A stretch of 64,000 nt of DNA from positions 11,054,416 through 11,118,415 of the forward strand of contig CM026567.1 of the NCBI GenBank assembly GCA_015143295.1, written 5' to 3'. Position numbers and translations under genes: made by a program. This DNA comes from Tetracentron sinense. Taxonomy: Eukaryota; Streptophyta; Magnoliopsida; Trochodendrales; Trochodendraceae. Shown one piece after another: positions 1 to 12,250 of the stretch (within the stretch, counting starts at the first letter, position 1; each line of letters starts with the position of its first letter). The notes under the pieces are model-generated. The model was not told the origin of the DNA. It saw only the letters and a program-made list of their open reading frames with translations, and searched no databases.

Positions 1-976
1 AACAACCTGGATGTTTCCAATGAGATAATATGGGCCATACATCAGTCCAGGTGAGTCATGATCAGATATTCTATGACTTATCTCGCGAAAAGGGAGAGGC
101 CCTTATTCCATGGAGGTCCTCTTTGGCAAAATTATGGAGATCATCCACTTCAGATAAGATTAGAAGCTTCCTATGGATTTTGTCCCTAACAGAAATTATT
201 GAATTCCCTGTATGCTTCTTCTCTTAAATAAAAAACTGTATGCAGATCCTCTACACCCATGCTGGGGGGCAGAAGAAGAAAGAAAACAAGCACCTGTTCA
301 TCGAATTTGTTTCTCAAAGGAGATTTGGAGACTGATCAATAAGTATTTGGGTTGGGCTCCAAGTTGATAATCCATCAATTTGCTTGCTCACTCACACCCT
401 TGAAGATGGGTCATGAACTCATGATTGCATCAATGTAAAGTTTTGGAAATCCCTCCTTGGTCAAATCCCATGGCAAAGCAGAGGAACTGCAGGATCTTTA
501 CTAACTTATCCTTGATCTTGCCAGTTGCCAATCTTACAGCATTGGAAATTGTTGGAGCTTGGAAGCATAGACAACTCTCCATAAACAAAATAAATGAGTG
601 TGCTACTCATAATAAGGAGGAAATTTGTGTGAGAAGGCTCCCTTCTACTTCTAGTGAATTTACGGAAGCTTAGACAACTCTCCATAAGCAAAATGAGAAG
701 TTGTAACGAGGAAATTTATGTCAGATGGCTCCCTTCTACTGATTGATCTTTCAAACTTAACTATGATGGATCTGATATCATGAATTCAGCCCACTCTTTG
801 ACTTACCCTTGTGTCTGTAGGGAAAATTCCGAGTAGGTTGGTGCGGACAGCCAAAGGAACTAGTCCTTGCCTCAAAGGGTTTGGGACACCCCCCATTACC
901 AAAGATAAAAGTGTCACGAGTCAGAGCCGGAAAGTGTGAGATCTTGTGACATATCGAATTTGAGAAGGCTTATATG

Positions 977-1452
977 CAGTGTTTTAAAAAGCATGTGAGG
1001 CTTACGCCTCAAGGCTCGTCTCGGGGCAAGGCTTAAGGAAAACGCCTTGAGGCTCAACCATGAAGCATAAACTCCATGAGGCACACGCCCCATGCCTTGA
1101 AGCTCACTTTATGCCTTTGATGTACATCTCATACCCTAACTAAAAGTAGGTTTCTAGTCACAATTGAGTTTGTTATTTGTTTCAACTAATTTGTATAGTA
1201 TTTCCTATGTGTATGCGTGCGCCCACACGAACACACAATGTACACAAATAAATAAATATATATATATGTATCTCTCTATATATATATACTATAATCTCTC
1301 ATTAAATTTTTGAACATTTTTGCAATTTTTCTTATTTTTTATTTATTTGTTAAAACGAGAGAGTGTGAAGCTTTCTTGTGAGGCTTACGCCTCACGCATC
1401 TTAAGGTCCTAACACCTCGCCTCGCCTCACGCGTTCGCGTTTTAAAACATTG
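977..1452. mobile_element. hAT-type MITE, present in copy A only
   Basis: A 476 bp element bounded by inverted ends CAGTGTTTTAAAA and its partner (reverse complement CAATGTTTTAAAA), flanked by an exact 8-bp duplication CTTATATG (969-976 and 1,453-1,460). Ends starting CA.TG and an 8-bp TSD are hallmarks of the hAT superfamily. The interior carries repeated AGGCTTACGCCTC and CTCGCCTCGCCTC motifs and no ORF, so it would need a transposase supplied elsewhere. Copy B lacks it but keeps a footprint. Confidence 0.88.
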
Positions 1453-1900
1453 CTTATATGCTAGCTTGCACAGGCTTTCATAGTAGATGATTAGGGCAAG
1501 GCTGCCTCCTGCATATCTTGTAGGGGAGGTCATAAGCAGGATGATGGGGAAGGCGTAAGAGGGCTCATAGGGGGTTTTGATGCAAGACCATACAGGTCGT
1601 TGATCACACATCTTCAATATAGAGAGCAAATTAATCTTTTTGGATGCTTCCACAGAGCGGGTCTCAAATGCATTAATTGATTTTAAGTGTTTTGAAGCAG
1701 CATTCGGGCTGCACATTAATCTTAGTTAAAGCACTCTAATCGAATTGGAGAAACAGATGATGGTCTGTTTGACGACTATGATTGTGTGTTGGGATGCCAT
1801 TTAGGCAAGTTCCCCACGAAACATCATGGTCTTCTGCTTGGCTCAAGAATTCTAGCCCAAAGTATATGGAACCTGATAGTGAAGAAGGTGGAAAGAATGT

Positions 1901-2350
1901 GATGCAGGACATCTAACCAATACTCCCAAAAGCCGCGACTAGTAGGAGCGAAAGATTAAATTCCTTTATCTTATAGCCTAGATCCAAGCTCTCGGACGAA
2001 CCCCCCTCGTGGGGCCATGTTACACAAGCCAACCCTATCCCGAGTGTGCCCCCACTTCACGCCCCACTCGAGCCCGGTGTGAAAATGCCCCTTCATTAAT
2101 CACCCCCGGTGAGAAGTCTCGAACACGAGACATCTAGCTCTGATACGACTTTGAAGCAGAACATCTAACCAATACTCCCAAAGGCCGCTCTAATCGCGGA
2201 AGATTAAATTCTTTTATCTTATAGCCTATATCCTGGCTCTCGGACAAACCCCCCTCGTGGGGCCATGTTACACAGGTCACCCCCACCCCGAGTGTGCCCC
2301 ACTTCACACAGGCTGCCCCACTCAAGCCCAGTGTGAAAATGCCCCTACAT
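1901..2350 (-). mobile_element. Two SINE-like units in tandem, copy A
   Basis: Two related units of about 230 bp, each starting (on this strand) with a near-identical run around ACATCTAACCAATACTCCC and ending in GTGTGAAAATGCCCCT. On the minus strand, a pol III B-box-like GTTCGAGAC follows a TATCAGAGC-like A-box region, as in tRNA-derived plant SINEs. They split the LINE RT thumb. Direct duplication of a SINE, or insertion of one into the end of another, would both explain the pair. No ORF is meaningful here. Confidence 0.5.
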
Positions 2351-2676
2351 AACAATGCTTGCATGCTGGAATACCTATTTATCCCAGGATGGAAAATAAA
2401 TGTCAATCAAAAGTGTCTTAGCTAGCTTCTCAATGAAGGGGATAACAATAGAATCCACTTGATATGGTGGGAGTGGATGTTTTGCCCCAAAAATTGTAGG
2501 GTTGAGCTTCAAGCGATTATGTCAAACAAGCAAATCCTTACTAGAAAAATGGATATGGCATTTTAGTATAGAGGACAGGGCCATGTGGAGTGCATGGATG
2601 AAGTTTGGGTGCCTGGAAATCGGGAGCCATGCATATCTCCTACTCAAGGCAATGAAGGTGCAAAAGTAGTTCCTAG

Positions 2677-3666
2677 CATGGTTTAAAATTTTGACACGTA
2701 TTGGATGATATGGGCCAATACGTATCTTGTTTTGAGCTACCCAATACATTGGTACGCTAGAAAAAAAGAACTCCCCTGTTTCAGCTGTATGGGGCCGATA
2801 CAGGCCAATACATGAGATTTTTCAGTTAATTTTTTTCTCTCCTATTTACACTAGGATCCACAACACAGACCTAATATATACAACTTATTTGCATAGGATA
2901 TTAAATTAAGTAAATGTTTAGTTTTACTTTCATTTATTTAAAATTATGATATTTATATGACAATAAGGTTATTCCCCCATTTGAATTCAATAAAAATTAT
3001 CCTGAATTCAAATTTCTGAAAAATAAAAAGTCAACTTTCCAGTTCAAGAACAAAATCCTAATTTTAACGCATTTTCCAGATTATGTCAAAATTTCAACTT
3101 TCAAATAGTAGGGTATTTCTCAAATATTAAAATTTCATAAATTCTACAATATCAAAACATTACCAAAACTCAAAAGTCTGACAATAAAAGTCTCATATTT
3201 TATTTTCAAAATTATTTTCATCAAAAAGTCAACTAACTGCGTAACAGTTCAGCATAAAATTCTTACATCCAAGCTTATTATTTATGATTGTGATTCAATA
3301 CATTCTTATTTAACTTATTGAATGTAAGGTTTTAATATCTAAATTGTATTTCCTATACTTGGCTAAGTGACTACGGTTTGTATTTTCATACTTGTTTATC
3401 AGGCATCAGCACGCACGCATGTTTAACTAATAAATTTTTAACTCTCATATATATGGTTATCAATATAGTTGGAGGTCTTCAATAAGTTTGTTTTTAGCTT
3501 ATATTTGCATTAAAAGAAGTTTTATACAAGCTATCCAAGTTTTTCCTTGCATATCCAAGTATTTCTTAGCATATCCTAATTTTTTCACTATATCCATCTG
3601 ATACGCTGATACATATCCTATTTTAGACTTACCGATAGGCACTCGATATCGATATTTTCAACTATG
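2677..3666. mobile_element. Non-autonomous hAT-like element, copy A
   Basis: A 990 bp A+T-rich element with imperfect inverted ends CATGGTTTAAAAT and CATAGTTGAAAAT, flanked by an exact 8-bp duplication GTTCCTAG (2,669-2,676 and 3,667-3,674). Just inside each end are GATAC- and GATATCG-rich stretches (GATACGCTGATACATATCC). No transposase is seen. It interrupts the LINE just before its RFWEGDW segment. Confidence 0.85.
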
Positions 3667-3775
3667 GTTCCTAGATCAAATCAATTTTGTAGTCGACACA
3701 GGAAACAAAGTCCGCTTTTGGGAAGGCGATTGGAGTGGGGGTGAAAGATTTTGTGAGGTGAGCCCAAACTAATAC

Positions 3776-4039
3776 CCTTGTAACAAAAAATGGCGTATTT
3801 TTCAAAAATTCGTGAATTATTCGCACATTTTTGGGTTGCCAAATTATTCGTGAACTTTTGAATTCTTGAACTTTCCGAATTATTCCCAAATTATTCAAAA
3901 AAAATTCTTATTTTGTATATTTTTTAATCAACTAGTTCCGTATGTTTTTATAATTATTAATTTTATTTTTATTTTTCAGAATTTTTTTCCGAACTAGACC
4001 CCTGCCGAATTATTCACGAATCCCAACTTTGTCACTATG
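3776..4039. mobile_element. Short MITE with TTCGTGAATTATTC repeats, copy A
   Basis: About 264 bp inserted in the LINE. The ends are imperfect inverted repeats (CTTGTAACAAA... against CATAGTGACAAAG...), and both subterminal regions repeat TTCGTGAATTATTC. The family is uncertain (hAT-like by the look of the ends); I could not settle an exact TSD. Confidence 0.5.
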
Positions 4040-4589
4040 CTATATTGCCCCATTAAAGAAGTATTGGTTTGTGTTTATGAAAGTAGAGATAAAGAAGTGA
4101 TTTAGAACCCTTCCACAAGAAACCTTAGAGAGAAATCAAGGATTGCTCACTTCTCCTCAATTCGCTCAAAAAGACATAATAATCCTAAAAAGTGATGACC
4201 ATCGCGTCTAGAAACAAAATTAAATGGAATGTTCACAACTTAAGACTTCTACAGCTACTTATTAGAGAAGAGGAAGAGTAGATAGTCAAGAAGATCATTT
4301 TAGGAGGTGGAAGATACTATTTCACATAAGATGAATGTGTTCATACAAGATGGACAAGATTCTCACCACAGAACATCTCAGTAGTAGGAAATGGGTGCCC
4401 TAAACAAGTGCTACATGTGCAAAGGAGTGGAAGAGGATGTGAAAAATGTTTTAGTTCACTACCTGATTCCATAGGCAATATGGAGCTTTTTTCGTTGCTC
4501 TGTGTGATTTACTAGTCTTTCACCAAGGAGGCCTATAAGACCAACCTTGCCTAATATAAAGTCCCTTTCGAAAGAAGGAAAGGTTTACG

Positions 4590-5110
4590 ATAATGGTTTC
4601 GGTAGGCAGCCTGGGACCTCCATTGATGCCTATTCGAGGGGACAAACCTCCATTTGTTAACGTCTTATGTAAAGATATTACAGTCAACGCTCTTTTTTGT
4701 CCTTTTTTACTTTTGGCATTCGTAACGAAACCTACTTAAACTATTAAGTAACGTCGTTACCATTGTATAACAGCCATTACGGTCAATGCTTTTGTGTTGT
4801 TCACTATAATGAAACCAATTATTGTCATTTATATAATATAAAATACACATTTTTTTTAAAGAAAAGTCCCATGAATGGTTGTTTTTACATTTCTAGGTCA
4901 TTTTTAATATAAACGAGTTATTTACAGTAAAATTTTATTTTATTTTTTTTAATAAAAAAAAAGACAATTTCATGGCCAAATTTAGTAAAAATGACACTAT
5001 AGGTGTCGTTTTTACTAGTAAAAAAAATGACCTTTTTCCATAACGTACCACGTAATATAATGTCATGGACCTTGACGAAACGTTATTAACGGTTTCGACA
5101 ATTTTTAAAA
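4590..5110. mobile_element. Putative MITE rich in TAACG motifs, copy A
   Basis: Non-coding stretch separating the zf-RVT-like segment from the LINE tail. It holds many TAACG, CGTTAC and GAAACC motifs in both orientations near its two ends, which suggests degenerate terminal inverted repeats. Precise ends and TSD are not resolved. Confidence 0.3.
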
Positions 5111-5345
5111 CTATGGGAGAAGGTATAATATCTTTGGAAGATGCTTCCATTTGTGGTTTGTTAAGGTATTTGGAGAGGATGGAACCAAAGGATCTTCGAA
5201 TTTTTCAAGTTCTCTCTGAGTCTGCTAAGGTTGTGCTCATTTATTGGGTGGAGCTAAGAAATCGGGAGCTATATGACATTTCTCGGGTATCAAAAGTTCC
5301 AAATTCACATATAGATGGAGTCATGTGGTTTTTTACAATATACTT

Positions 5346-6359
5346 TTTGATGTTTTGGGGGTGGAATATCCTCATTCCCCTCTTACTTTTATATTTGGTC
5401 TATTAATTCAATTCTCGTTATTCATAAGAAGAAATAAAGTGTCATCTAGGATGTTGTTGGGAGATTTATGACTTGACCGAACTCAAAGTTGTTGGACTAT
5501 TAGCTATTAAAAAGAATCGCAAGCTAAGCTAGAGCAAAGGAATCAATAATTATACGTGGAATTTGACGCTTACATGATTACATCTATGTCAAGTTAACAA
5601 GCTCTGTTTATGCCTTGCTAATCTTTTCATGGCACGCAAAAGACCTTCGTGGTGAGGGTTTTTTTTTGTTCTTAAGTTTCATTTTACAAGCTTCAAATTT
5701 CAAACATACCATTAGGGAAGCAAAAATGACCACTAGTGTTTTGCCCAAAGTCAGTAGTTTTTTTTCTTTTTATGTTCAATAAGATTAACCATATTTGGCT
5801 AGATATAACAAAGAACCATATTAGGAATCATCCCCCAGGGAGGAAGGGACACAAACGTACGCCAGAAGAGGCTCCCAAGGTTTATTAAAAGCTAGTAGTT
5901 TATTATTTGCAATTTCTTGGGGGATTTGAAAGGAGAAAAACAGCAGGATTTCTTTAGGTGCCGAGATTAGAACTCCTTAGTCCTTACCAAAATTATGCAG
6001 TGTTGTTGATTAGCCTATGTATAGTTGAACCTCCATCTTATGAGAGTTGTTCGGCCTAGATGTGTCATTTTTGTCTGTAAGTGCATTCACATTACATATT
6101 GTCAGTAATATTAGGGTGGTTTTTTTTTTGATTGGTTATTAGGGTGGTTGGAAAATTCATAAAACTATATCATACTACGGAACCAATTAGAAGATAATAT
6201 CTAATATCTTCCAAATAATAATTATTAGTAATTGTTGGTAGCACTTCAAATCATTTTTACAATTAGAATGTGTTTTCTCTATCTACACACAAACAGCTAT
6301 ATCATCATCATCAATGTCACAAATTGAAGTAATGGGGCGAGCTATATATAAATATATAT
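5346..6359. other. Non-coding stretch, nothing recognised (copy A; copy B is 23,191-24,068)
   Basis: A+T-rich DNA after the LINE tail, with several T-runs. I see no gene, RNA or element with clear ends. The two copies agree closely, so it belongs to the shared block. Confidence 0.6.
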
Positions 6360-7042
6360 GGGTGGTGTTAAGTGCACCCTAATATTTGATAACTACACCC
6401 CATTTTTTAAAATTAATGATTACATGCCCTTAATTTCTTAATTTTTTAATTGTACACCTAAATATAAAAAAATTAATTATAAAATTTACAATTACACACT
6501 AAACTTCAAATTTATTAACTATAAGACTATAGGGTAATGCTAGCTCCACTTTCTTTTAAGAGTCACTTTACCCAAGAATAACTAATGCAATCACCACCTA
6601 TTTAATTAAAGAGTTGGGATTTTCTTATCTAATATTTATGGGTGATGTACTATTTAAAAAGTGAGTCATTGATGTACAATGCAAGCACACTAAGGTGATG
6701 TACAAAATTTCAATACCATTAATCTATTTTTACACAAAAAAAAAAGAAGGAAATCTCGACTAATCGGAAATGTCCGAACAAATAGTTGTATTTTCAACAG
6801 CTATCAATCAAAAGAACAGAATTGAAGCCATATGTGATAACTTTAAATCTTAAATAAACTAAATTGTCAAACTAAAAATTGAGAACTTAAGAGAACGTTG
6901 GTTAATGGAGAAGTGATGACAAATTGAGACTATGGAGAGACGATGGCAAATGAACATATAAAAATACGAATAACTTTTAAATATAAGAACATTTTTTAAT
7001 GGGGTGTATTCATCAAATATTTGGGTGCACATAACACCACCC
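6360..7042. mobile_element. MITE with ~48-bp inverted repeats, copy A
   Basis: A 683 bp element with terminal inverted repeats starting GGGTGGTGTTAAGTGCACCC on the left and GGGTGGTGTTATGTGCACCC on the right (reverse complement). The pairing continues through an ATTTGAT..TACACCCCATT stretch. Both flanks are TATATAT tracts, so the TSD length, and hence the superfamily, cannot be read. No transposase is seen. Confidence 0.75.
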
Positions 7043-7139
7043 TATATATCTATATATATATATATAGGCAAGTGCATGATATGAAGCATTAGGATCTCCA
7101 AATGCTAGAGGCATAGGCCTCAAGCTCCCTCAATTAGGG

Positions 7140-7152
<13 letters not shown>

Positions 7153-7187
<35 letters not shown>
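7153..7187. repeat. (TG)n microsatellite, copy A
   Basis: Uninterrupted TG tract following a TA tract. It separates two direct copies of a ~70 bp sequence (about 7,068-7,137 and 7,190-7,262) that contains GAAGCATTAGGATCTCC. Confidence 0.95.
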
Positions 7188-7189
<2 letters not shown>

Positions 7190-7213
7190 ATATAGGCAAG
7201 CGCATCATATGAA

Positions 7214-7840
7214 GCATTAGGATCTCCTAAGTCCAAATGCTCCAGGTATAGGCCTCAAGCTTCCTCGTTTACAAAAACAAATATAAATGAAAAATTAAAA
7301 ATTAAAAGATTGTATTGTAAATATATGTATAAACGCACACCTGTGCGCAAATGAAAGACTATAAAAATTATTCAACCAGCATAGGGAAAAAATAAACAAA
7401 ATATTTACTTTATTATTTATAAACATATTTTAAAACAAATGATATTCAGTCATCAACTCATGTGGCCGACTTTCAATTCTAAAGCATTTTCAAAGAAACC
7501 ATAAAAATTATATTATATGCTTATGGCTCCAGATCCCTGCAATGTATAATAGGAAAATTCTTAATGTGAAATAGAGATGCAAAAACGTTTTTAGATTCTA
7601 AATACATTAAACATGATAAACAATATGTTAATTTAAACAAAATAAAAATGAAATGAAGAAAAAGGGGTTTTAGCCTCATTTCAATTGCTATAAGCCCTTT
7701 TAGTTAAACTATGGGGCACACACCTTAGACATATGACAAGCCTCAAGGCATGATGTATGTTCCGTACGTGAGCCTCACACTTTGAGGGGGCATTGGAGAT
7801 TTAAGCCTTGAGGCATATGCCTCACACGCCTTTCCAATGC
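7214..7840. mobile_element. Possible degenerate MITE with GCATT ends, copy A
   Basis: Left end GCATTAGGATCTCC and right end (reverse complement) GCATTGGAAAGGCG both lead into AGGC.TA.GCCTCAAG motifs, so the region may be an old inverted-repeat element. The interior GAGGCAT and GCCTCA words resemble those in the hAT MITE at 977-1,452, hinting at a distant relation. No TSD was found. Confidence 0.35.
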
Positions 7841-8599
7841 TAATATATTATACATATAAATAGGAGGATGCAATTGCATATCATTAAACCCTTGTCTATC
7901 TAAGGAAATCACAAACTAACAGCAATGCATGATGCATGAGCAATGCTGAGAAGATCAAGTGTCAATTGATCTTTTTTTTTGGAGTGGGCGGGGCTTCACT
8001 TCGATTTGGAGGCTCTAAGGGAGGTGTTGAGTTAATTAATTTGTTTTGGGTGCTTGACGAGGCTCTTCGGGTTGAGTTTATGTATTTGTAAACTCTTGTC
8101 CCTCCTTTGTCCTTCTTTTCTTTGTGCCTTGTATTAGCCTTTTCGTGTTTTATATATGGTGCTTGCTTATCGATTAAAATAAAATAAATTAGTGGTTCCT
8201 TTTGAGGCTACCTTAATTTATATTTTTGAGGCTGGATTGATACACTTTTTTTACATAGCATGAGTAAATAATATATGTGTGGATGTTTGTGTGTGCCTCT
8301 GTTTGTTTGTTTTGGTTTTTTTTTTTTTTTTTTTTGGCGGGGGGTTTAAAGATGCTTGCAAACGGAATCTGAGCAAATCAAAGAATTTTTTTTTTTGCTA
8401 AATAATATTCCCTAATAATTCATAAAATCTCTTTCACAATTACTTAAAAATTAATATATAAAAAAATTCCTAAAACTATTCCGAAAGAGAAGCACATGAA
8501 AGGATATCTTAATAAAGAATTCGAGAAAATACTGAAGGCATCATGCCAAAAGGAAAACTAACCTAAATACTTAAATCGGGAAAAATAAGGAAATCAAAA
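7841..8599. other. Non-coding stretch, possibly with a LINE 3' UTR (copy A; copy B is 25,557-26,339)
   Basis: Around 7,985-8,205 a G- then T-rich plus-strand segment (TTTGTAAACTCTTGTCCCTC, then CTTGTATTAGCC) ends in an A-rich tail, in the style of plant LINE 3' untranslated regions. The rest is A/T-rich with a long T-run near 8,320. No gene is seen. Confidence 0.3.
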
Positions 8600-9300
8600 A
8601 TTGAAACTCGCCTTCAGAAACCGAATAGATGACTGAAGATGAGAGGGAATAGATGACTGAAGATGAGAGGGCTTTTAGATTTATATTCTCCCTTTTGATT
8701 AGCTTCAACCTGTAAGGATAAGAAGAACACAATGATGCATCTCAAAAGGACTAAATTACACCAAATAAAATTGATAAGAATTAAAAATAAAATAAAAAAA
8801 TTTTAAAAAGAGAAAAAAGACCAATTGAAACTCACCTTCAAGTATTTGGATAGACGACTGACGAGGATTAGGTTAACAATTTCCCTTCTGATCAGCTTCA
8901 CCCTGCAAAAACACAAGAAAGAAATGAAAGAAAATAAAAATGGGGTCAAAAGAGAATGCTAGATAAACAAATATCTAGGAAAACCAGTGGAAGAAAAAAA
9001 CTCCATGATTGAACACATCGAAGCTACACCATTCACGCTTTGATGAGTTCAATCAATCTCAAGAGAAAATATATACAAAATGGAAAGTATAGAAAGTACC
9101 AAATGGCGAATCCACTTCGAGAGCTCAAAAGACGGGACTGGAGAAGTGAGAATTTTCAGGGATCAGAAGAGAGGAGTGAAAGAGGAGAGGATTTTCTGAT
9201 CTAGGTTTTTAAGCTTCGATGAGAAAACGGGTCAGGAAAAATCGTGATTCTCGATTGTATGTATCTCCGCCTACCATTATAAATGGCACGCGCATTCAGA
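8600..9300 (-). promoter_or_regulatory. Host-gene-like 5' end with small exons, copy A
   Basis: On the minus strand a TATA-like CCATTTATAATGG (about 9,273-9,285) precedes a pyrimidine-rich leader (about 9,110-9,210) ending at a possible GTACTTTC donor. Downstream, 8,836-8,902 looks like an exon: preceded by a T-rich tract and TGCAG, followed by GTGAGT. A second, related segment (about 8,611-8,710) is preceded by CTTACAG and followed by GCGAGT. Both exon-like segments begin GAAGCTNATCA and could encode KLI(R/K)RE, suggesting exon duplication. Copy A carries a 23 bp tandem duplication in the second. I cannot name a product, and it may be a gene fragment. Confidence 0.35.
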
Positions 9301-9962
9301 AACCGCTCAAATTAAAACATAAGACTGATTGGGGTTTTACCAGATTGCCCCTATAATTTGCCTTTGTTGTCGAAATAACCGGCTTTTAAAACTCTACTCA
9401 TAATGCCCCTTTTTGTTTTTTGATAACCGTGGATATCCTGATCCTTGAACGCTCATACTAATCCCACGGGCTACATAAGGAATACCCCCCACCCCATGCA
9501 ACCAGTAGTGAGGGGAGCCAGGAATGGAGACTTGAGACCTCTTCTCATAATGCCCTTACGGTCATAATGCCCTTGTGTCGCATGATTTTCTAGATCCTCT
9601 TAGGACCTTTGTTAGGGAGGATGCGATGGGATGCAAATTTCGTATGATGTAATTAGTTTTTGGTTAATCAATCTGGTCGAGGTCTACCTAACCCAAGCTT
9701 ATCCTCCCAAAAAAAATGTCCTTATGATTATTTTCTCATAATTCTTATTTATGAAAAGTCTAAAACACTCCTTCACTGCCACCAACACTTAAATAATGAC
9801 TTCTTTACTTTTAAAAAATAGATGGTGGAAAGATGGTTACCTACGTGCATGAGAGAACTTTACTTCGATGTGCATGATCCCGAGTAACTTTCCGGCAAAC
9901 TCCTCACTACGTTCAACTTGTTTTCTCACGAAACTTCACTCTTCTTCTTCTTATCATGTGAC
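9301..9962. other. Non-coding stretch (copy A; copy B is 27,006-27,663)
   Basis: Contains a C/G-richer patch at 9,470-9,560 (ACCCCATGCAACCAGTAGTG region) that looks like a piece of another dispersed repeat. No gene or element ends are recognised. Confidence 0.5.
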
Positions 9963-11077
9963 TGAAGGGAATCCAGATAAAAAATTATGCGAAAAACTGG
10001 ATCCCGAAGATCTTTACACCATAGAAAATTAATATTAACTATATGTTAGAAGATTACCTCGGTAAATGATATTCACCGGTGAAGCACAAAAACGATGAAG
10101 CTTCGGAATTCTTTGAAAAGATTTTTCGAATAAATATCTCAAGCCCGATTCTCGCTCTTCACTATCTCCATGAAGCTTTTGAATCTTTCTTTGGCTTTTG
10201 AAAAACAAAGAGATGAAGGAGATTATGGAGTAGACTCTCTAGCTCACAAAAATCCTTAGGGTTCTAAGCCATAGCTCACGAAAATCCCTTGAGGGTCTTC
10301 TCGCTCTCCCACACGAAAATCTCTTGAGGGTGCTCCCCTTTAGCTCATGATAATTATTGGAATAATAATGAATCTGTAACGCCCCGAAATACCCCCTAGG
10401 AGTTTAGGGATATTTTAGGTGTCACACTGCGTACCTATCAAACCATCCTGTAATGCACAAGATAAAATACAGTACAACAACGATAATCAGAGCGCGGAAG
10501 CTATCATATATGCGGAAGCGTAAACAATTTTCATCTCTTCGGATGTAGTATTCCAAGTTAACATAAATACAGGACATGTCTAAGTCTAAGGTGGACAGGC
10601 CCACCTATCAAAATATCAACATACACAAGATCATCTCATACTCTCCCCTCAACAGTAGTCGAGGTATGGCCACGCATCGAGGTCTCGGTCCGCCTGAGAC
10701 TGTAATGGGATAGCCGGCTCTCTCTCCTCTATATACTCTTCCTCGACCCAAGGCTCCGGGTCGAGGGCTCCCTCAGTACCTGCCGACATGAAAGTACGGC
10801 TGAGCATGGAATACTCAGCGAGTACAAACTACTAGCAGACCATAACAGTAATAAGACACACAATAGTAATATCATACAAGCAGTAATAGAAACATCACAA
10901 AGAAACAGTATAGGGCATGACACAATACAAGCATCCTGACGTGCGTACATGAATGCGAAAACGCCGATAAAACTCATGCTTGAAAACCCCTGTCATGTCC
11001 CGGTATGCCTAGTAGAAATCATGTATGCGTGCATGCATGAATGCATGATCATCATCTTGTAAACCTCCTTCTTGTAA

Positions 11078-11269
11078 CTTGTGAGCCAGAGGCTAGCACC
11101 CGACTCTCCCTGGGCTACCAACCTCCTTGTTATGCAATGCACTTGTGAGCCAGAGGCTAGCACCCGAATGTCCCTGAGCTACCAACCTCCTTGTTATGCA
11201 ATGCACTTGTGAGCCAGAGGCTAGCACCCGAATGTCCCTGGGCTACCAACCTCCTTGTTATGCAATATT
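11078..11269 (-). repeat. 64-bp minisatellite in LTR L1, three units
   Basis: Three direct units at 11,078, 11,142 and 11,206, each containing CTTGTGAGCCAGAGGCTAG and CTACCAACCTCCTTG. The related LTR at 13,928 has five units at the same place. Confidence 0.92.
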
Positions 11270-12250
11270 TCTTGTTGTTTATTATATGCACATGCTCTTG
11301 AAATCACGGTTCATGCTATCATGCGTGCTCGTGTATGTGTCCATAGTGACAATCATGATAATGGGAATAACCAAAATATGACATTACAATTCAATTCATG
11401 ATATGAACATAGGTAACATAAGTAGTTTGCATAACATTTGATCAATTTATCATTTATAAGAACGCATGCATAAAACCCATTTCTATATTCTTCATTGAGA
11501 TCATTTATTCATAGTTTAGGTATTTTGTCAAACACTTTCATACATTATTCCTTAGTAATTTATCTCCTTCTTTTAAATGCATATTTTTCCATTCAATCAC
11601 ACATTGGTAAGTTTGTTATTTGTACTATGCTCATCCTCCATTTTCCAATCCACAACCCACACATCATACATCACATTCGACATCCAATCGCCACATCCAA
11701 TCTCCCATCCACACATTCATTCCATTTCCCTTATCTTGTTTATATTTGTTGAGTTAATACAATGCATAGGGAAGGAAAAGCATAATATATAGAATCACCA
11801 TTTACACTAGAAAACCTAGGTTATTGCTAGGGAAAGTTAGTAGGGTGTACTAACCTTGAATCAAGGCTTGAGCCTTGGTAGAAGACTTGATTGAAGCTCC
11901 AACTTGAAAGAAGAACACCTTTTGCTTCAAGGAGGCTTGAGTTGGGGAAGAAACCTCTTTCCAAACGTACGTGAGATGGCTGCCCTAGCTTGGAGAGTGG
12001 CTCCCACACGAGCTTGAGCCTTGAACTTGAAACAAATCCAAGTTTGAGGACGACCAAGGATGGTCCACCCCTTTGATTTCTTCCTCAATGGAAACCCTAG
12101 GTCAAAACCCTCTTCTTCTCACTCTCTAGCTCTCAAAATGTCTAAGGGTTGTGAATGAGGGCTCAAAGGGTCGAGCAAACCCTTATGGGTAAGAGTTTAA
12201 CACCCAAAAGACGAAAACGCCCTTACTGAAATTTCTGCAAAAACGCGAAG

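Larger units (their letters stand above)
1..5345 (+). mobile_element. Decayed L1-type LINE, copy A
   Basis: Remnant of a plant LINE ORF2 in many frames, unable to code. Recognisable landmarks in order: the RT thumb around 1,754-1,900 (LGKFPT followed by LLLGSRILAQSIWN, compare the usual YLGLPLGA..SIW pattern); an EKWIWHFSIED-like segment at about 2,540-2,600; a DTGNKVRFWEGDW segment at about 3,685-3,740 (the usual RFWxDxW); a zinc-binding zf-RVT-like segment CYMCKG..EEDVK at about 4,405-4,500; and a C-terminal tail resembling LERxxxxxRIF at about 5,130-5,345. Between them sit a SINE-like pair, a hAT element and two further MITE-like insertions. The LINE is the oldest layer of the block. Confidence 0.75.

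Noticed and set aside
5065-5406. 113-codon plus-strand ORF as a gene
   Set aside because: It covers the LINE C-terminal tail (LERMEPKDLRIFQ) and neighbouring insertion sequence, and the same region in copy B is not open to the same extent.
7214-7840. Treating this as a firm second member of the hAT MITE at 977-1,452
   Set aside because: Only GAGGCAT/GCCTCA words are shared; ends differ and no 8-bp duplication was found.
9470-9560. C/G-rich patch as a tRNA or other small RNA gene
   Set aside because: No cloverleaf or paired pol III boxes could be placed; it looks like a piece of a dispersed repeat.
10422-10604. Minus-strand ORF MGLSTLDLDMSC... repeated at 13,968-14,168
   Set aside because: Lies in the 3' part of two sister LTRs, differs in length and frame between them, and is explained by their shared ancestry.
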